DNA from: UBA1794 sp031552405
Lineage (GTDB): Bacteria; Bacteroidota; Bacteroidia; Bacteroidales; Bacteroidaceae
Direction of reading: 5' to 3'
NCBI GenBank assembly: GCA_031552405.1
Contig: JAVBMN010000014.1
Location: 1-64,000 of the forward strand
Length of the DNA: 64,000 nucleotides
The position numbers were made by a program, and so were the translations under genes. The notes beneath the pieces are model-generated. The model was given only the letters and a program-made list of their open reading frames with translations. It searched no databases and was not told the DNA's origin. Below, in pieces: positions 1 to 7,919 of the stretch. How positions within the stretch are numbered: the first letter of the stretch is position 1; every line of letters begins with the position of its first letter.

Positions 1-63
1 TGTAATTTCAAAATAATCCAAAAGACCAGAAGGTAACAGCAAACGATAACCATCTTGATGCAT
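1..63 (-). CDS. N-terminus of a transposase-like protein (partial, runs off left edge)
   Basis: A minus-strand reading frame starts with ATG at 61-63 and stays open to the left edge, giving MHQDGYRLLLPSGLLDYFEIT split over 21 codons. The core LLLPSGLLDYFE resembles what I recall of the N-terminal region of ISAon1-type transposases of Bacteroidetes (LLLP-x-G-[IL]-L-x-Y-F). A perfect Bacteroides -7 element lies 27 bases upstream, which supports a real start. With only 21 residues the family call is tentative and no terminal inverted repeat could be identified. Confidence 0.4.
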   Translation of the reverse strand, partial: MHQDGYRLLLPSGLLDYFEIT

Positions 64-90
64 AAAAATAATCCTATTTTGTTTCAAGTA

Positions 91-98
91 CAAAGATA
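91..98 (-). promoter_or_regulatory. -7 promoter element (TATCTTTG) for the left-edge gene
   Basis: The plus strand reads CAAAGATA, i.e. TATCTTTG on the minus strand, a perfect match to the Bacteroides TAnnTTTG consensus. It lies just upstream of the ATG at 61-63. No clear TTTG -33 box was found at the usual distance. Confidence 0.45.
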
Positions 99-278
99 AA
101 ATTATAATTTTAACCCCTCAAATTATGACGGTGATCCGAAAATTGGGCTAAAACCACCTAAAATGAACTTGGTGTAAACCATAGTGTAAACCGCCACACA
201 ACTTTTTTCCCTTTTGAGTGCAATTGGCTTCCGAAACTGATTTTTCATTATTATTCATCATTAATACCACTTATCATT

Positions 279-1094
279 ATGAAAAAGCTATTTCTATTTC
301 CTTTGATCTGTTTGTTCGCATTGAGTTGCACTGCCCAATCACTTGGCCCTAATAAACCAATGTATGTAACAATCAGTACAACCATGGGCGATGTGACCAT
401 AATGTTATACGACGACACGCCACTGCATCGCGACAACTTTGTGAAGCTTTGCCAGACAAATGCCTATGAAGGCCTTCTGTTCCATCGCATCATTAAGGAG
501 TTTGTGGTACAAGGCGGAGATCCTACCAGCAAAGATCATATCCCGGGTATATTGTATGGCGATGGAGATGGAGGATTTACTGTGCCTGCCGAAATCATGC
601 CTAATCACTTCAACAAGAAAGGCGCCTTGATTGATGCTAAAGAATCAGATGCCGATAACCCCGAACGCGCTTCAGCTGGTACCCAGTTCTGTTTTGTACA
701 GGGTAAGGTGTTGAACGATGAGGAACTGGCACTAAAAGAAATACGCATCAATGAAATACGTCGTAACTGGTTCTATCATAAATTTCGAAAACAACTGAAA
801 GAAGAACAACCCGTCCTCGCCGATAGTGTGAACGAAGCCCAATTGCATACCCTGGCTTCTGCGATGGTGACAGATACATTGGAAGTCTTGGGCGCATATG
901 TGATACCTGCCGCTCATCGTGAAATCTACAAAACGATTGGTGGTGTGCCCCACCTCGATGGTTCGGTAACCATCTTCGGCGAAGTGACAGACGGCTTTGA
1001 CATCGTAGAGAAAATGTCGCTGGTAGAAACTGATAAGAACGACCGCCCGTTGAACGACGTATGGGTTACGTCCACTAAAGTATTCCAGAAATAG
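279..1094 (+). CDS. Cyclophilin-type peptidyl-prolyl cis-trans isomerase, lipoprotein
   Basis: The 271-residue protein catalyses proline cis-trans isomerisation and is probably a periplasmic folding helper anchored to a membrane by lipid. The N-terminus MKKLFLFPLICLFALSC is a lipoprotein signal with Cys17 as the acylation site. The cyclophilin fold starts near residue 28 (YVTISTTMGDVTIMLYDDTPLHRDNFVKL) with FHRIIKEFVVQGGDP around 68-82 and SAGTQFCFVQG near 132-142. A charged helical insertion (about 145-215) interrupts the fold before HLDGSVTIFGEVTDGFDIVEKM, an arrangement I have seen in Bacteroidetes cyclophilins. It is monocistronic and converges on the trehalose operon across a repeat element. 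Confidence 0.9.
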   Translation: MKKLFLFPLICLFALSCTAQSLGPNKPMYVTISTTMGDVTIMLYDDTPLHRDNFVKLCQTNAYEGLLFHRIIKEFVVQGGDPTSKDHIPGILYGDGDGGFTVPAEIMPNHFNKKGALIDAKESDADNPERASAGTQFCFVQGKVLNDEELALKEIRINEIRRNWFYHKFRKQLKEEQPVLADSVNEAQLHTLASAMVTDTLEVLGAYVIPAAHREIYKTIGGVPHLDGSVTIFGEVTDGFDIVEKMSLVETDKNDRPLNDVWVTSTKVFQK

Positions 1095-1129
1095 CCTTTT
1101 CGAGATAATTGACCCTCAAAAAAAGCAAG

Positions 1130-1188
1130 CCTCCACTCCAAAGCCCTTTTCCATAAAGGGTTTCGGAGAGCTGTGGAACGTGGAGGGT
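1130..1188. repeat. Dispersed palindromic repeat, module A (copy 1)
   Basis: The element begins CCTCCAC (1130-1136) and ends GTGGAACGTGGAGGGT (1173-1188), so its ends are inverted. The right arm is identical over 16 bases to 20162-20177, and the internal TTCCATAAAGGGTTTC (1149-1164) matches 20137-20152 at 15 of 16 bases. It occupies the convergent gap between the cyclophilin gene and the GH15 gene, so it may also serve as a terminator for both. Confidence 0.75.
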
Positions 1189-1229
1189 GATCACTTCACG
1201 CTCAAGACAACCGCTCTTACATTCTACTC

Positions 1230-3026
1230 TTAGGGCATAATAAACTTTGATATATTCTTTTCTTTTGTGAACAACAATGCTGTATTGATTAGCGCCAGGT
1301 GAGAGTAAGCCTGGGGAAAATTACCCAACTGGCGTTTTGTGTTAAAGTCAAGGTCTTCGCTGAACAAATGCAGATGATTGGAATAAGTGAGCAACCGCTC
1401 AAAAATAGCCAGCGCCTCTTCCCTTTCGCCAATCATATATAATGCACGCACGAGCCAGAAGGTACAAATGGTAAATGCAGAGGATGGAAGGCCAAAATCA
1501 TCATTGTTCTTATATCGATACATCAGACCGTTGTGATACAATTCGGATTTGATGCGTTGCACGGTTTTAATGTACTTCTCATCCGAAGCAGAGAGGAAAC
1601 CATAGTGTTCCATCAATAGCAGCGAGGAGTCCATGTCGCAGTTATCATAGGTTTGAGTAAAGCTCTGCAACTCCTCATTCCACCCATACTGCAGAATGTC
1701 TGCCCGGATGGCGTCAGCCTCTTTCTTCCAAGCTGTTTCATAATCGGGCTGCCCGAGAAGGACAGCAATGGCAATAGCCCGGTCCAAAGCTACCCAGCAC
1801 ATAACCTTCGAGAATACAAAATGTCCCTTCCGATTTCGAAACTCCCAGATACTTTGGTCCATATCACGCCACCCGGCATAGATGCTCCGGACGATCTTTT
1901 TTACGATCTCCCACATCTCTTCTATTTCATCCAGTGTGCCCGGAAAGAAGCAGTAATAGTTGTAGATAACCTCCATCAGATAACCCAGCGAGTCATTCTG
2001 TTCCTGCTGATACGCCGCATTGCCGATACGAACCGGACGCGAGCCGGCGTACCCTGCCAGGTGGGGCAACTCTTGTTCTTCCAGATTACGACTTCCATCA
2101 ATCTTATACATAATCTGAAAAGAATCCAGTTTGGACTTCAAAATACTCTTAATAAAAGCCATGAAACGGCGGGAGGTGGTTTGATGCCCCATCTTTTGGA
2201 GTGTTTCGATACACATGGAGGCATCACGTATCCAGCAGAAACGGTAATCCCAATTGCGCACTTCGCCAATAGTTTCGGGGATGCTGGTGGTCAGGGCGGC
2301 AAGGACCGCACCCGACTGGTAGGACATAAGCTTTAAAGCAAGCAGGCTTCGGGATATCTCCTCATTATAAGTAGTAAACTTTGGTGAACGATTGTCCCAG
2401 TTCAGCCAATACACCTTGGTACGCTGGTACTCCAGATACACCCGTTTCACATCAATGGGAATCACTTTCTGATCGTAGGAAAGGAGCATGAACTCATCCT
2501 TGAACAGTGTCACTTCACGACTCTCGAGAATATCATCAAAGCACAAACTGGTATAGAGGTACATATTATCATCACCGTTGTCCAAGGAAAAAGTACGTAT
2601 AAACTCTGTAAACTTACGATGAATCACCTGCGAACGAGCGTAATCCGGAACCGGATTATAATGTACACGAAAACGGGGAGTCCCCTTAATCCTCCGAAAA
2701 TAGCGATACACCTCAGAAGGCATGTAGTGTTCCATACCATAGGTGCGGTAACGAGGCATAAAATCGCGCACCTCAAAAGTCCCCTCAGGCGAAACGAAAC
2801 GGGTACATAGTATATTGGTGCCTTCCAGGTAATGTTGCGAGATGGCGTATGAAAGCCCTACCTCAATAGAGAAGCTCCCCCCCTTCTCTCTATCCAATAT
2901 CTTTGAGAAGACGGAGGGGGAATCAAAAACCGGAAAACAAAGCCAGTCGATACTTCCTTCTTTTGAAATCAAAGCCGCTGTTTTACAGTTGCCAATGACA
3001 CCATAGTCCAAATTTTCCATAATCAT
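1230..3026 (-). CDS. GH15-family glycoside hydrolase (glucoamylase/trehalase-like)
   Basis: A 598-residue cytoplasmic protein of the bacterial GH15 type, whose members hydrolyse alpha-glucosidic bonds and include alpha,alpha-trehalases. Visible hallmarks are an N-terminal super-sandwich beginning MENLDYGVIGNCKTAALISKEGSIDWLCFP, then the (alpha/alpha)6 barrel with VRNWDYRFCWIRDAS (about residue 257), SIWEFRNRKGHFVFSKVMCW with the likely acid Glu (about 393), and FPQAYSHLALINTALL near the C-terminus. No signal peptide is seen. It lies 6 bases after the OtsA-OtsB fusion gene, so it is co-transcribed with trehalose synthesis, and trehalase activity is the simplest inference. An alternative ATG two codons downstream (3020) is equally good. 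Confidence 0.87.
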   Translation of the reverse strand: MIMENLDYGVIGNCKTAALISKEGSIDWLCFPVFDSPSVFSKILDREKGGSFSIEVGLSYAISQHYLEGTNILCTRFVSPEGTFEVRDFMPRYRTYGMEHYMPSEVYRYFRRIKGTPRFRVHYNPVPDYARSQVIHRKFTEFIRTFSLDNGDDNMYLYTSLCFDDILESREVTLFKDEFMLLSYDQKVIPIDVKRVYLEYQRTKVYWLNWDNRSPKFTTYNEEISRSLLALKLMSYQSGAVLAALTTSIPETIGEVRNWDYRFCWIRDASMCIETLQKMGHQTTSRRFMAFIKSILKSKLDSFQIMYKIDGSRNLEEQELPHLAGYAGSRPVRIGNAAYQQEQNDSLGYLMEVIYNYYCFFPGTLDEIEEMWEIVKKIVRSIYAGWRDMDQSIWEFRNRKGHFVFSKVMCWVALDRAIAIAVLLGQPDYETAWKKEADAIRADILQYGWNEELQSFTQTYDNCDMDSSLLLMEHYGFLSASDEKYIKTVQRIKSELYHNGLMYRYKNNDDFGLPSSAFTICTFWLVRALYMIGEREEALAIFERLLTYSNHLHLFSEDLDFNTKRQLGNFPQAYSHLALINTALLFTKEKNISKFIMP

Positions 3027-3032
3027 CTACTT

Positions 3033-5210
3033 TTACTGCTTCTGCGAACTTGCCAGACGAGCCAAAAACACCAATGTTTGCTGCTGGGTAGCGATATTAT
3101 AACGAGCGGCGTCCGAGTTCTTACCCACTTTGACTGTAATAGCCTCAGGGGGTAATGCAAGAAACATCTCCTCATCCGTAGTATCATCTCCCACCGCCAT
3201 TACAAAATCATACGATTCTTTCTGTAGCAGGCGCTTTGCCTCAGCCCCCTTACTGATATCCACCGGCTTGATTTCTATAATCTTGTTTCCACGCATGATG
3301 TGCATCCGGTGACGGAAACAAGGATTAATAAGTGCATTGATGAGTTGTGTAATCCTCAAATCGGCCAGCCAGGGATCTACATTCCGATAGTGCCATACCA
3401 AAGCGGTATTCTTTATTTCGAGCTTCGAATGGGGAGTCCTCTTCTGGATCTGCGTTACCACATCCATTATCTCATTATCCCATTGCGTACGATGGAGGCG
3501 GTGGTACCACACTCCTTGCTCCTTGTACGAAGCGCCATGCTCGGCAGAGATACCGAGGGGCAATTCGCCGAGCCACTGCTCCAGCGTACGGCGATCTCGC
3601 CCGCTGCAAATGACCAGTTTATTCTTCGGGTCGGTAGCCAGCATAGTCAGCAGGGCAAGTAGACGCATCGGGGGCACTGCTCCTTTCGGATCTTTATGAA
3701 ATGGCACCAATGTACCATCGTAATCCAGCATAATTAGTCGGGAAGTAGCTTCCAAATAAGCGTTCCGGATCAAGTCAAAGTTCTTTTTCTCTACCATTTT
3801 CTGTTCCAACGCCCGGTTCTTCCTCCGAACGGCCGACAACTCCTTCACAAAATCATACGCCCACTGTCGTACGGTATAGCCGGATATCAGAGCCTGCATA
3901 TCGGCCAAAGATCTCTTCTGCTCCTTCAAGGGCATCTCCAATGCGGTACGGATGGCTCCCTCTATTTCCTGAATGTCGGTAGGATTCACCACGATTGCAT
4001 CTGAAAGTTCATCTGCAGCACCAGCCATCTCACTCAGAATCAGTACGCCGGGATTCTTGCGCTTGGTGGCTAGGTATTCTTTGGCTACAAGATTCATCCC
4101 ATCACGCAGAGGGGTAATCATAGCTATATCTGCTATATGATAGAACTGGACCAATTCCTCAAATGCCAGTGATCGATGAAAATAATACACCGGGCGCCAG
4201 TCCACGGTGGAGTACTTCCCATTGATACCTCCTACGGCTTTATCGATCTCATTTTTCAGTTCGGCATACTTAGCGACATTGTCACGCGAAGGGGCCACCA
4301 CCATGACCAGCGATACTTTACCACGATACTGAGGACTGTATCTCAGGAACTCATCAAACGCACGAAGTCTGATCTGGATGCCCTTTGAATAATCCAGCCG
4401 ATCCACCGAAAGGATCAGCTTGCTATCTCCAAAACTCGCTTTCAGCTTCTTTGCCTTGTGACGGATTGAGGCATCCAGCAAAGCATTGTGATACTTCTCG
4501 TAATGAATACCCATTGGAAAAGCATTCACACGTACTACACGCCGATCCGGATAAATCTCGTCCAGTACACAATCCAGTTTTAGCACCCGGTATACCGTAC
4601 TGATAAAATGACGCATATAACTATGCGTATGGAAACCTATAAGATCAGCCCCCAGCAGTCCGCTTAGCAACTCACCGCGTTCAGGAAGAACCCGAAACAA
4701 TTCATAGGAAGGAAAAGGAATATGATGAAAATACCCAATACTCACATCCGGCATCTCTTCGCGAATCATTCTAGGAAGAAGCATCAGATGATAATCCTGC
4801 ACCCACACCAAATCACCAGGCTTTATAATCTCCAAAGCTGCTTTACAAAACAAGGTATTTACTTCCCTGTATGTTTCCGGATATTTGTTCTCGTAATTTA
4901 TGTAGGTGGGAAAGTAATGACACAGCGGCCATAGTACATTGTTGCTATAACCTTCATAATAGTTCTGTATCTGTTCAGGAGCCAGGTACACCGGATAGAA
5001 ACTGTTTGCTTTCATTTGAGCGGTAATCTTATCCTTTACAGAGCCATCCTCCAGATGCATACCAGGCCATCCCACCCAACACTTTTCCATGTCTATCTTC
5101 AAGGAATCAAGTCCGGTAGACACTCCACCAGGGCTTGGAACTACTTGATACTCATCGTTCTCCTCAACGATCTTCAGCGGAAGTCGATTTGAAATAATTA
5201 CTAGTTTCAT
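3033..5210 (-). CDS. Bifunctional trehalose-6-phosphate synthase/phosphatase (OtsA-OtsB fusion)
   Basis: The protein (about 725 residues from Met at 5210) joins two enzymes of trehalose synthesis. The N-terminal GT20 domain (to about residue 460) transfers glucose from UDP-glucose to glucose-6-phosphate and shows MKLVIISNRLPLK, PGGVSTGL, VWVQDYHLMLLP, GYFHHIPFP, LSVDRLDYSKGI and LRDGMNLVAKEYLA. The C-terminal HAD domain (from about 480) removes the phosphate and shows LIMLDYDGTL with the nucleophile and acid Asp pair and MAVGDDTTDEEMF. The frame extends upstream to 5249, but the family N-terminus begins at the internal ATG at 5208-5210. It is the first gene of a two-gene operon with the GH15 hydrolase. 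Confidence 0.93.
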   Translation of the reverse strand: MKLVIISNRLPLKIVEENDEYQVVPSPGGVSTGLDSLKIDMEKCWVGWPGMHLEDGSVKDKITAQMKANSFYPVYLAPEQIQNYYEGYSNNVLWPLCHYFPTYINYENKYPETYREVNTLFCKAALEIIKPGDLVWVQDYHLMLLPRMIREEMPDVSIGYFHHIPFPSYELFRVLPERGELLSGLLGADLIGFHTHSYMRHFISTVYRVLKLDCVLDEIYPDRRVVRVNAFPMGIHYEKYHNALLDASIRHKAKKLKASFGDSKLILSVDRLDYSKGIQIRLRAFDEFLRYSPQYRGKVSLVMVVAPSRDNVAKYAELKNEIDKAVGGINGKYSTVDWRPVYYFHRSLAFEELVQFYHIADIAMITPLRDGMNLVAKEYLATKRKNPGVLILSEMAGAADELSDAIVVNPTDIQEIEGAIRTALEMPLKEQKRSLADMQALISGYTVRQWAYDFVKELSAVRRKNRALEQKMVEKKNFDLIRNAYLEATSRLIMLDYDGTLVPFHKDPKGAVPPMRLLALLTMLATDPKNKLVICSGRDRRTLEQWLGELPLGISAEHGASYKEQGVWYHRLHRTQWDNEIMDVVTQIQKRTPHSKLEIKNTALVWHYRNVDPWLADLRITQLINALINPCFRHRMHIMRGNKIIEIKPVDISKGAEAKRLLQKESYDFVMAVGDDTTDEEMFLALPPEAITVKVGKNSDAARYNIATQQQTLVFLARLASSQKQ

Positions 5211-5370
5211 GATATTCAATATATTAGTATGATGTGATGGGCTTTGCAAGATACTGAATTCTAAAGAAACACGCCAAACAATGAAACACTATCCAGTTTT
5301 ATTTATTATTAGTTCACGCTTTTGGAGCACACTGCCACACAGGCGCTTTTTGTCTGTAGCCTATTAAAAT

Positions 5371-5402
5371 AAAGGGGATACTCCGGCCGGAGTATCCCCT
5401 TT
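5371..5402 (-). terminator. Intrinsic terminator after purA
   Basis: The 32-base sequence is a perfect palindrome with 16-base arms, AAAGGGGATACTCCGG and its complement. On the minus strand it is followed by a T-rich stretch. It lies about 50 bases beyond the purA stop codon. The region from here to the start of the otsAB fusion (5211-5370) shows only AT-rich non-coding DNA; TATCTTGC on the minus strand near 5245 is a possible weak -7 element for otsAB. Confidence 0.85.
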
Positions 5403-5451
5403 GTAAGATGTGAGTCAGGTTAATGAATTAAGAAATAAAAACAACGAGCGT

Positions 5452-6726
5452 TTAGCACGACTCGGTATAACGTATAATCGTTTGAGCACGATCCGGGCCT
5501 ACCGAAACGATCTTAATAGGCAATTCAAGCTGCTCTTCCAAGAAAGACAGGTACGCATTGAACTCTTCTGGGAATTCATCTTCACTAGTCATCTTGGTCA
5601 TATCTTCATTCCAACCGGGAAGTTCCACATACACCGGTTCTATACCATCATTGATATCGTAAGGGAAATAGTCTATTTCTACCCCATCCTTCTTATAAGC
5701 TACACAAGCTTTAATAGCACCAAAGGCATCCATCACATCACTCTTCATCATGATGAGCTGAGTTACCCCATTCAACATAGTGGAATACTTCAGAGCCACA
5801 AGGTCAATCCAGCCGCAACGACGCGGACGCCCGGTCACGGAACCATACTCGCAACCCAAGTCGCGCATACTCTGTCCCGTAGCATCAAACAATTCTGTAG
5901 GGAAAGGACCTGCACCTACACGAGTACAGTAAGCCTTAAAGATACCATACACATCGCCAATGCGGTTAGGACCAATACCCAAACCTGTACAGGCTCCGGC
6001 ACAAACCGTATTACTGGACGTTACAAAGGGGTATGATCCGAAGTCAATGTCAAGCATTGTACCTTGGGCACCTTCGCAAAGAATGCTCTTACCGCTACGC
6101 AGGATATTATTCACCTCATGTTCGCTGTCTACAAGAGTAAACTGCTTGAGGTATTCTACACCTTCCATCCATTGTTGCTCAAGCTCTGTTATATCGTACT
6201 CATAATTCAAACTTTTCAGGATAGTCTCATGACGGGCTTTAGCTGCTCCGTATACCGCTTCAAAATTATGCAGGATATCACCTACCCGCACTCCTACGCG
6301 ACTAATCTTATCTGTATAAGTAGGACCTATACCTTTGCCGGTAGTACCCACCTTGGCATCTCCCTTCTGAGCCTCATACGCAGCATCCAGCATACGGTGT
6401 GTAGGCAGAATCAGATGAGCCTTCTTGGATATATGCAGTCGCTCCTTCAGGTCATGCCCGGATGCGGCAAGCGCTTCGGCTTCGGCCTTAAAGAGCGCCG
6501 GATCCAGCACGACTCCATTACCTATAATATTGATTTTGTCCCCCTGGAAGATACCGGAAGGAATAGAACGAAGTACATATTTCTGTCCTTCGAACTCCAA
6601 AGTATGTCCTGCATTCGGGCCACCTTGGAAGCGGGCAATCACATCATAGTTGGGAGTCAATACATCCACAACTTTTCCTTTACCCTCATCACCCCATTGC
6701 AGTCCTAATAAAACGTCAACTTTCAT
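5452..6726 (-). CDS. purA: Adenylosuccinate synthetase
   Basis: This 424-residue cytoplasmic enzyme uses GTP to join IMP and aspartate, the first committed step from IMP to AMP. The full family length is present. Motifs seen are VDVLLGLQWGDEGKGKVVD with the phosphate loop (residues 3-21), NAGHT (about 38-42), GTTGKGIGPTYTDK (about 127-140), LCEGAQGTMLDIDFGSYPFVTSSN (about 216-239), and GRPRRCGWIDLVALKY (about 298). It begins 10 bases after the stop of the Fur-family gene and is probably transcribed from the same promoter, ending at the strong palindromic terminator at 5371-5402. Confidence 0.97.
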   Translation of the reverse strand: MKVDVLLGLQWGDEGKGKVVDVLTPNYDVIARFQGGPNAGHTLEFEGQKYVLRSIPSGIFQGDKINIIGNGVVLDPALFKAEAEALAASGHDLKERLHISKKAHLILPTHRMLDAAYEAQKGDAKVGTTGKGIGPTYTDKISRVGVRVGDILHNFEAVYGAAKARHETILKSLNYEYDITELEQQWMEGVEYLKQFTLVDSEHEVNNILRSGKSILCEGAQGTMLDIDFGSYPFVTSSNTVCAGACTGLGIGPNRIGDVYGIFKAYCTRVGAGPFPTELFDATGQSMRDLGCEYGSVTGRPRRCGWIDLVALKYSTMLNGVTQLIMMKSDVMDAFGAIKACVAYKKDGVEIDYFPYDINDGIEPVYVELPGWNEDMTKMTSEDEFPEEFNAYLSFLEEQLELPIKIVSVGPDRAQTIIRYTESC

Positions 6727-6736
6727 AGTCAGCTTT

Positions 6737-7213
6737 CTATTTGATATGTTTATTCATTATTTTTCGCTTGATCTGCGCACACTTGTTGCATATCCCATAT
6801 ATATATAAGGAATAGTGAGACATCTGAAACTTAGGGAAGCGCGTTTCTCCAATCAGTTTCTGCAACCGTTCCTCATGTACCTCAGATACCTTTCCGCATT
6901 CTGTACATATCAGATGGTGATGCGTCTCCATATTGTATGATTTCTCGTACTGCGAAGTATTTCCAAACTGGTGTTTGATTACCAGCTTCGCATCGATAAG
7001 CAGGATTATGGTATTGTAAAGCGTGGCGCGACTCACTCGGAAACGCTCCTGATCCGTCATCTGATGATACAGCTCATCAATGCCAAAATGCCCCTTTATG
7101 GAATAGATTGCATCCAACACGGCAAAACGCTCAGGTGTTTTACGGTGCCCGTGACTCTCCAGATATTCGGTCAATATCTGCCGCACGGATTCCTTCAAGT
7201 CTTTCTTATCCAT
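6737..7213 (-). CDS. Fur-family transcriptional regulator
   Basis: A metal-dependent DNA-binding regulator of about 158 residues from the ATG at 7213. The winged helix is seen as GHRKTPERFAVLDAIYSIKGHFGIDELYHQM followed by FRVSRATLYNTIILLIDAKLV. The dimerisation and metal domain carries METHHHLICTECGKVSEV and a second Cys pair GICNKC near the C-terminus, giving the two CxxC sites of a structural zinc. Whether it senses iron, zinc or peroxide cannot be told. The open frame reaches 7249, but MDKKDLKESVRQIL is the more family-like start. It heads an apparent operon with purA, an unusual pairing. Confidence 0.9.
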   Translation of the reverse strand: MDKKDLKESVRQILTEYLESHGHRKTPERFAVLDAIYSIKGHFGIDELYHQMTDQERFRVSRATLYNTIILLIDAKLVIKHQFGNTSQYEKSYNMETHHHLICTECGKVSEVHEERLQKLIGETRFPKFQMSHYSLYIYGICNKCAQIKRKIMNKHIK

Positions 7214-7293
7214 CTTTACACAATAAAAAGTTTGCGTATGCCGCGACACCTGTTTTTAGGGCAGTTCCGGTTTACTCAAACTCTAACAGCGAA

Positions 7294-7301
7294 CAAAGAT
7301 A
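7294..7301 (-). promoter_or_regulatory. -7 promoter element (TATCTTTG) for fur-like gene and purA
   Basis: The plus strand reads CAAAGATA, a perfect minus-strand TATCTTTG, about 80 bases upstream of the chosen Fur-family start. It lies immediately beyond the 3' end of the AlkD-like gene, so fur-purA has its own promoter. Confidence 0.55.
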
Positions 7302-7312
7302 CTCCTTATTTA

Positions 7313-7909
7313 TTATTTTTCAAGGAGAAAAGTGCTTTTTTTCGCATTCTCCTCGCTTTGATCCGCAAACTTCTCGACGGCCAATCGGGCAGCTTTGCGA
7401 GGGAAATACGACTCGCCTTCGAGAGCTGCCTGCACCTGGTCCAGAAACTCATCAACTGCACGTTCATGCAGCTCCAGACCACGCCCCAACAAACGGGCCG
7501 CCAGCAAAAAACCGCATGTTTGCACATATTCCCTCTCGTCAGCTATCCACTGGAAAGCCTTGGCCGGGGCATAAGGGAGTTTGACAAAGAGGTTCATGAC
7601 CGTCAGTTCAGCCATTTCAATGGTACGAATTTCTTCCGCCCACAAATCGGCCAGCTCAGGAATAAAGCTATCTATGGGCTGCAACAAGGCTGCCAGAATC
7701 TTACACTCGCGAATTTCTTCTTTCCACAAAGCACAAGCCAGTTGATGATCGGGAATATATTTAGCCGCTATTTCCTTAATGCGAGGCAGTTCCACACCGA
7801 AATTCAGCTTGTATACCAATCCACGTTCACGCATGGCGGCAGAAGTGGTACCGTTCATCATCAAGCGTAGATCACGCTTAATTTCACGTATTGTATCAAT
7901 GGTTTCCAT
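7313..7909 (-). CDS. AlkD-like DNA alkylation repair superfamily protein
   Basis: A 198-residue, all-helical protein. The run LWKEEIRECKILAALLQP (about residues 66-83) and the following paired helices are typical of the HEAT-like repeats of the AlkC/AlkD DNA glycosylase superfamily, which remove positively charged alkylated bases. At 198 residues it is somewhat shorter than AlkD, and I cannot confirm the catalytic tryptophan and aspartate. It begins 10 bases after the dipeptidyl-peptidase III gene and is the third gene of that operon. Superfamily placement is moderately sure; glycosylase activity is not shown. Confidence 0.65.
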   Translation of the reverse strand: METIDTIREIKRDLRLMMNGTTSAAMRERGLVYKLNFGVELPRIKEIAAKYIPDHQLACALWKEEIRECKILAALLQPIDSFIPELADLWAEEIRTIEMAELTVMNLFVKLPYAPAKAFQWIADEREYVQTCGFLLAARLLGRGLELHERAVDEFLDQVQAALEGESYFPRKAARLAVEKFADQSEENAKKSTFLLEK

Positions 7910-7919
7910 TCAACTCTAT

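Noticed and set aside
6971..7870. Plus-strand open frame (299 codons) across the Fur-family and AlkD-like genes
   Set aside because: It crosses two convincing minus-strand genes and their promoter, and its translation resembles no family.
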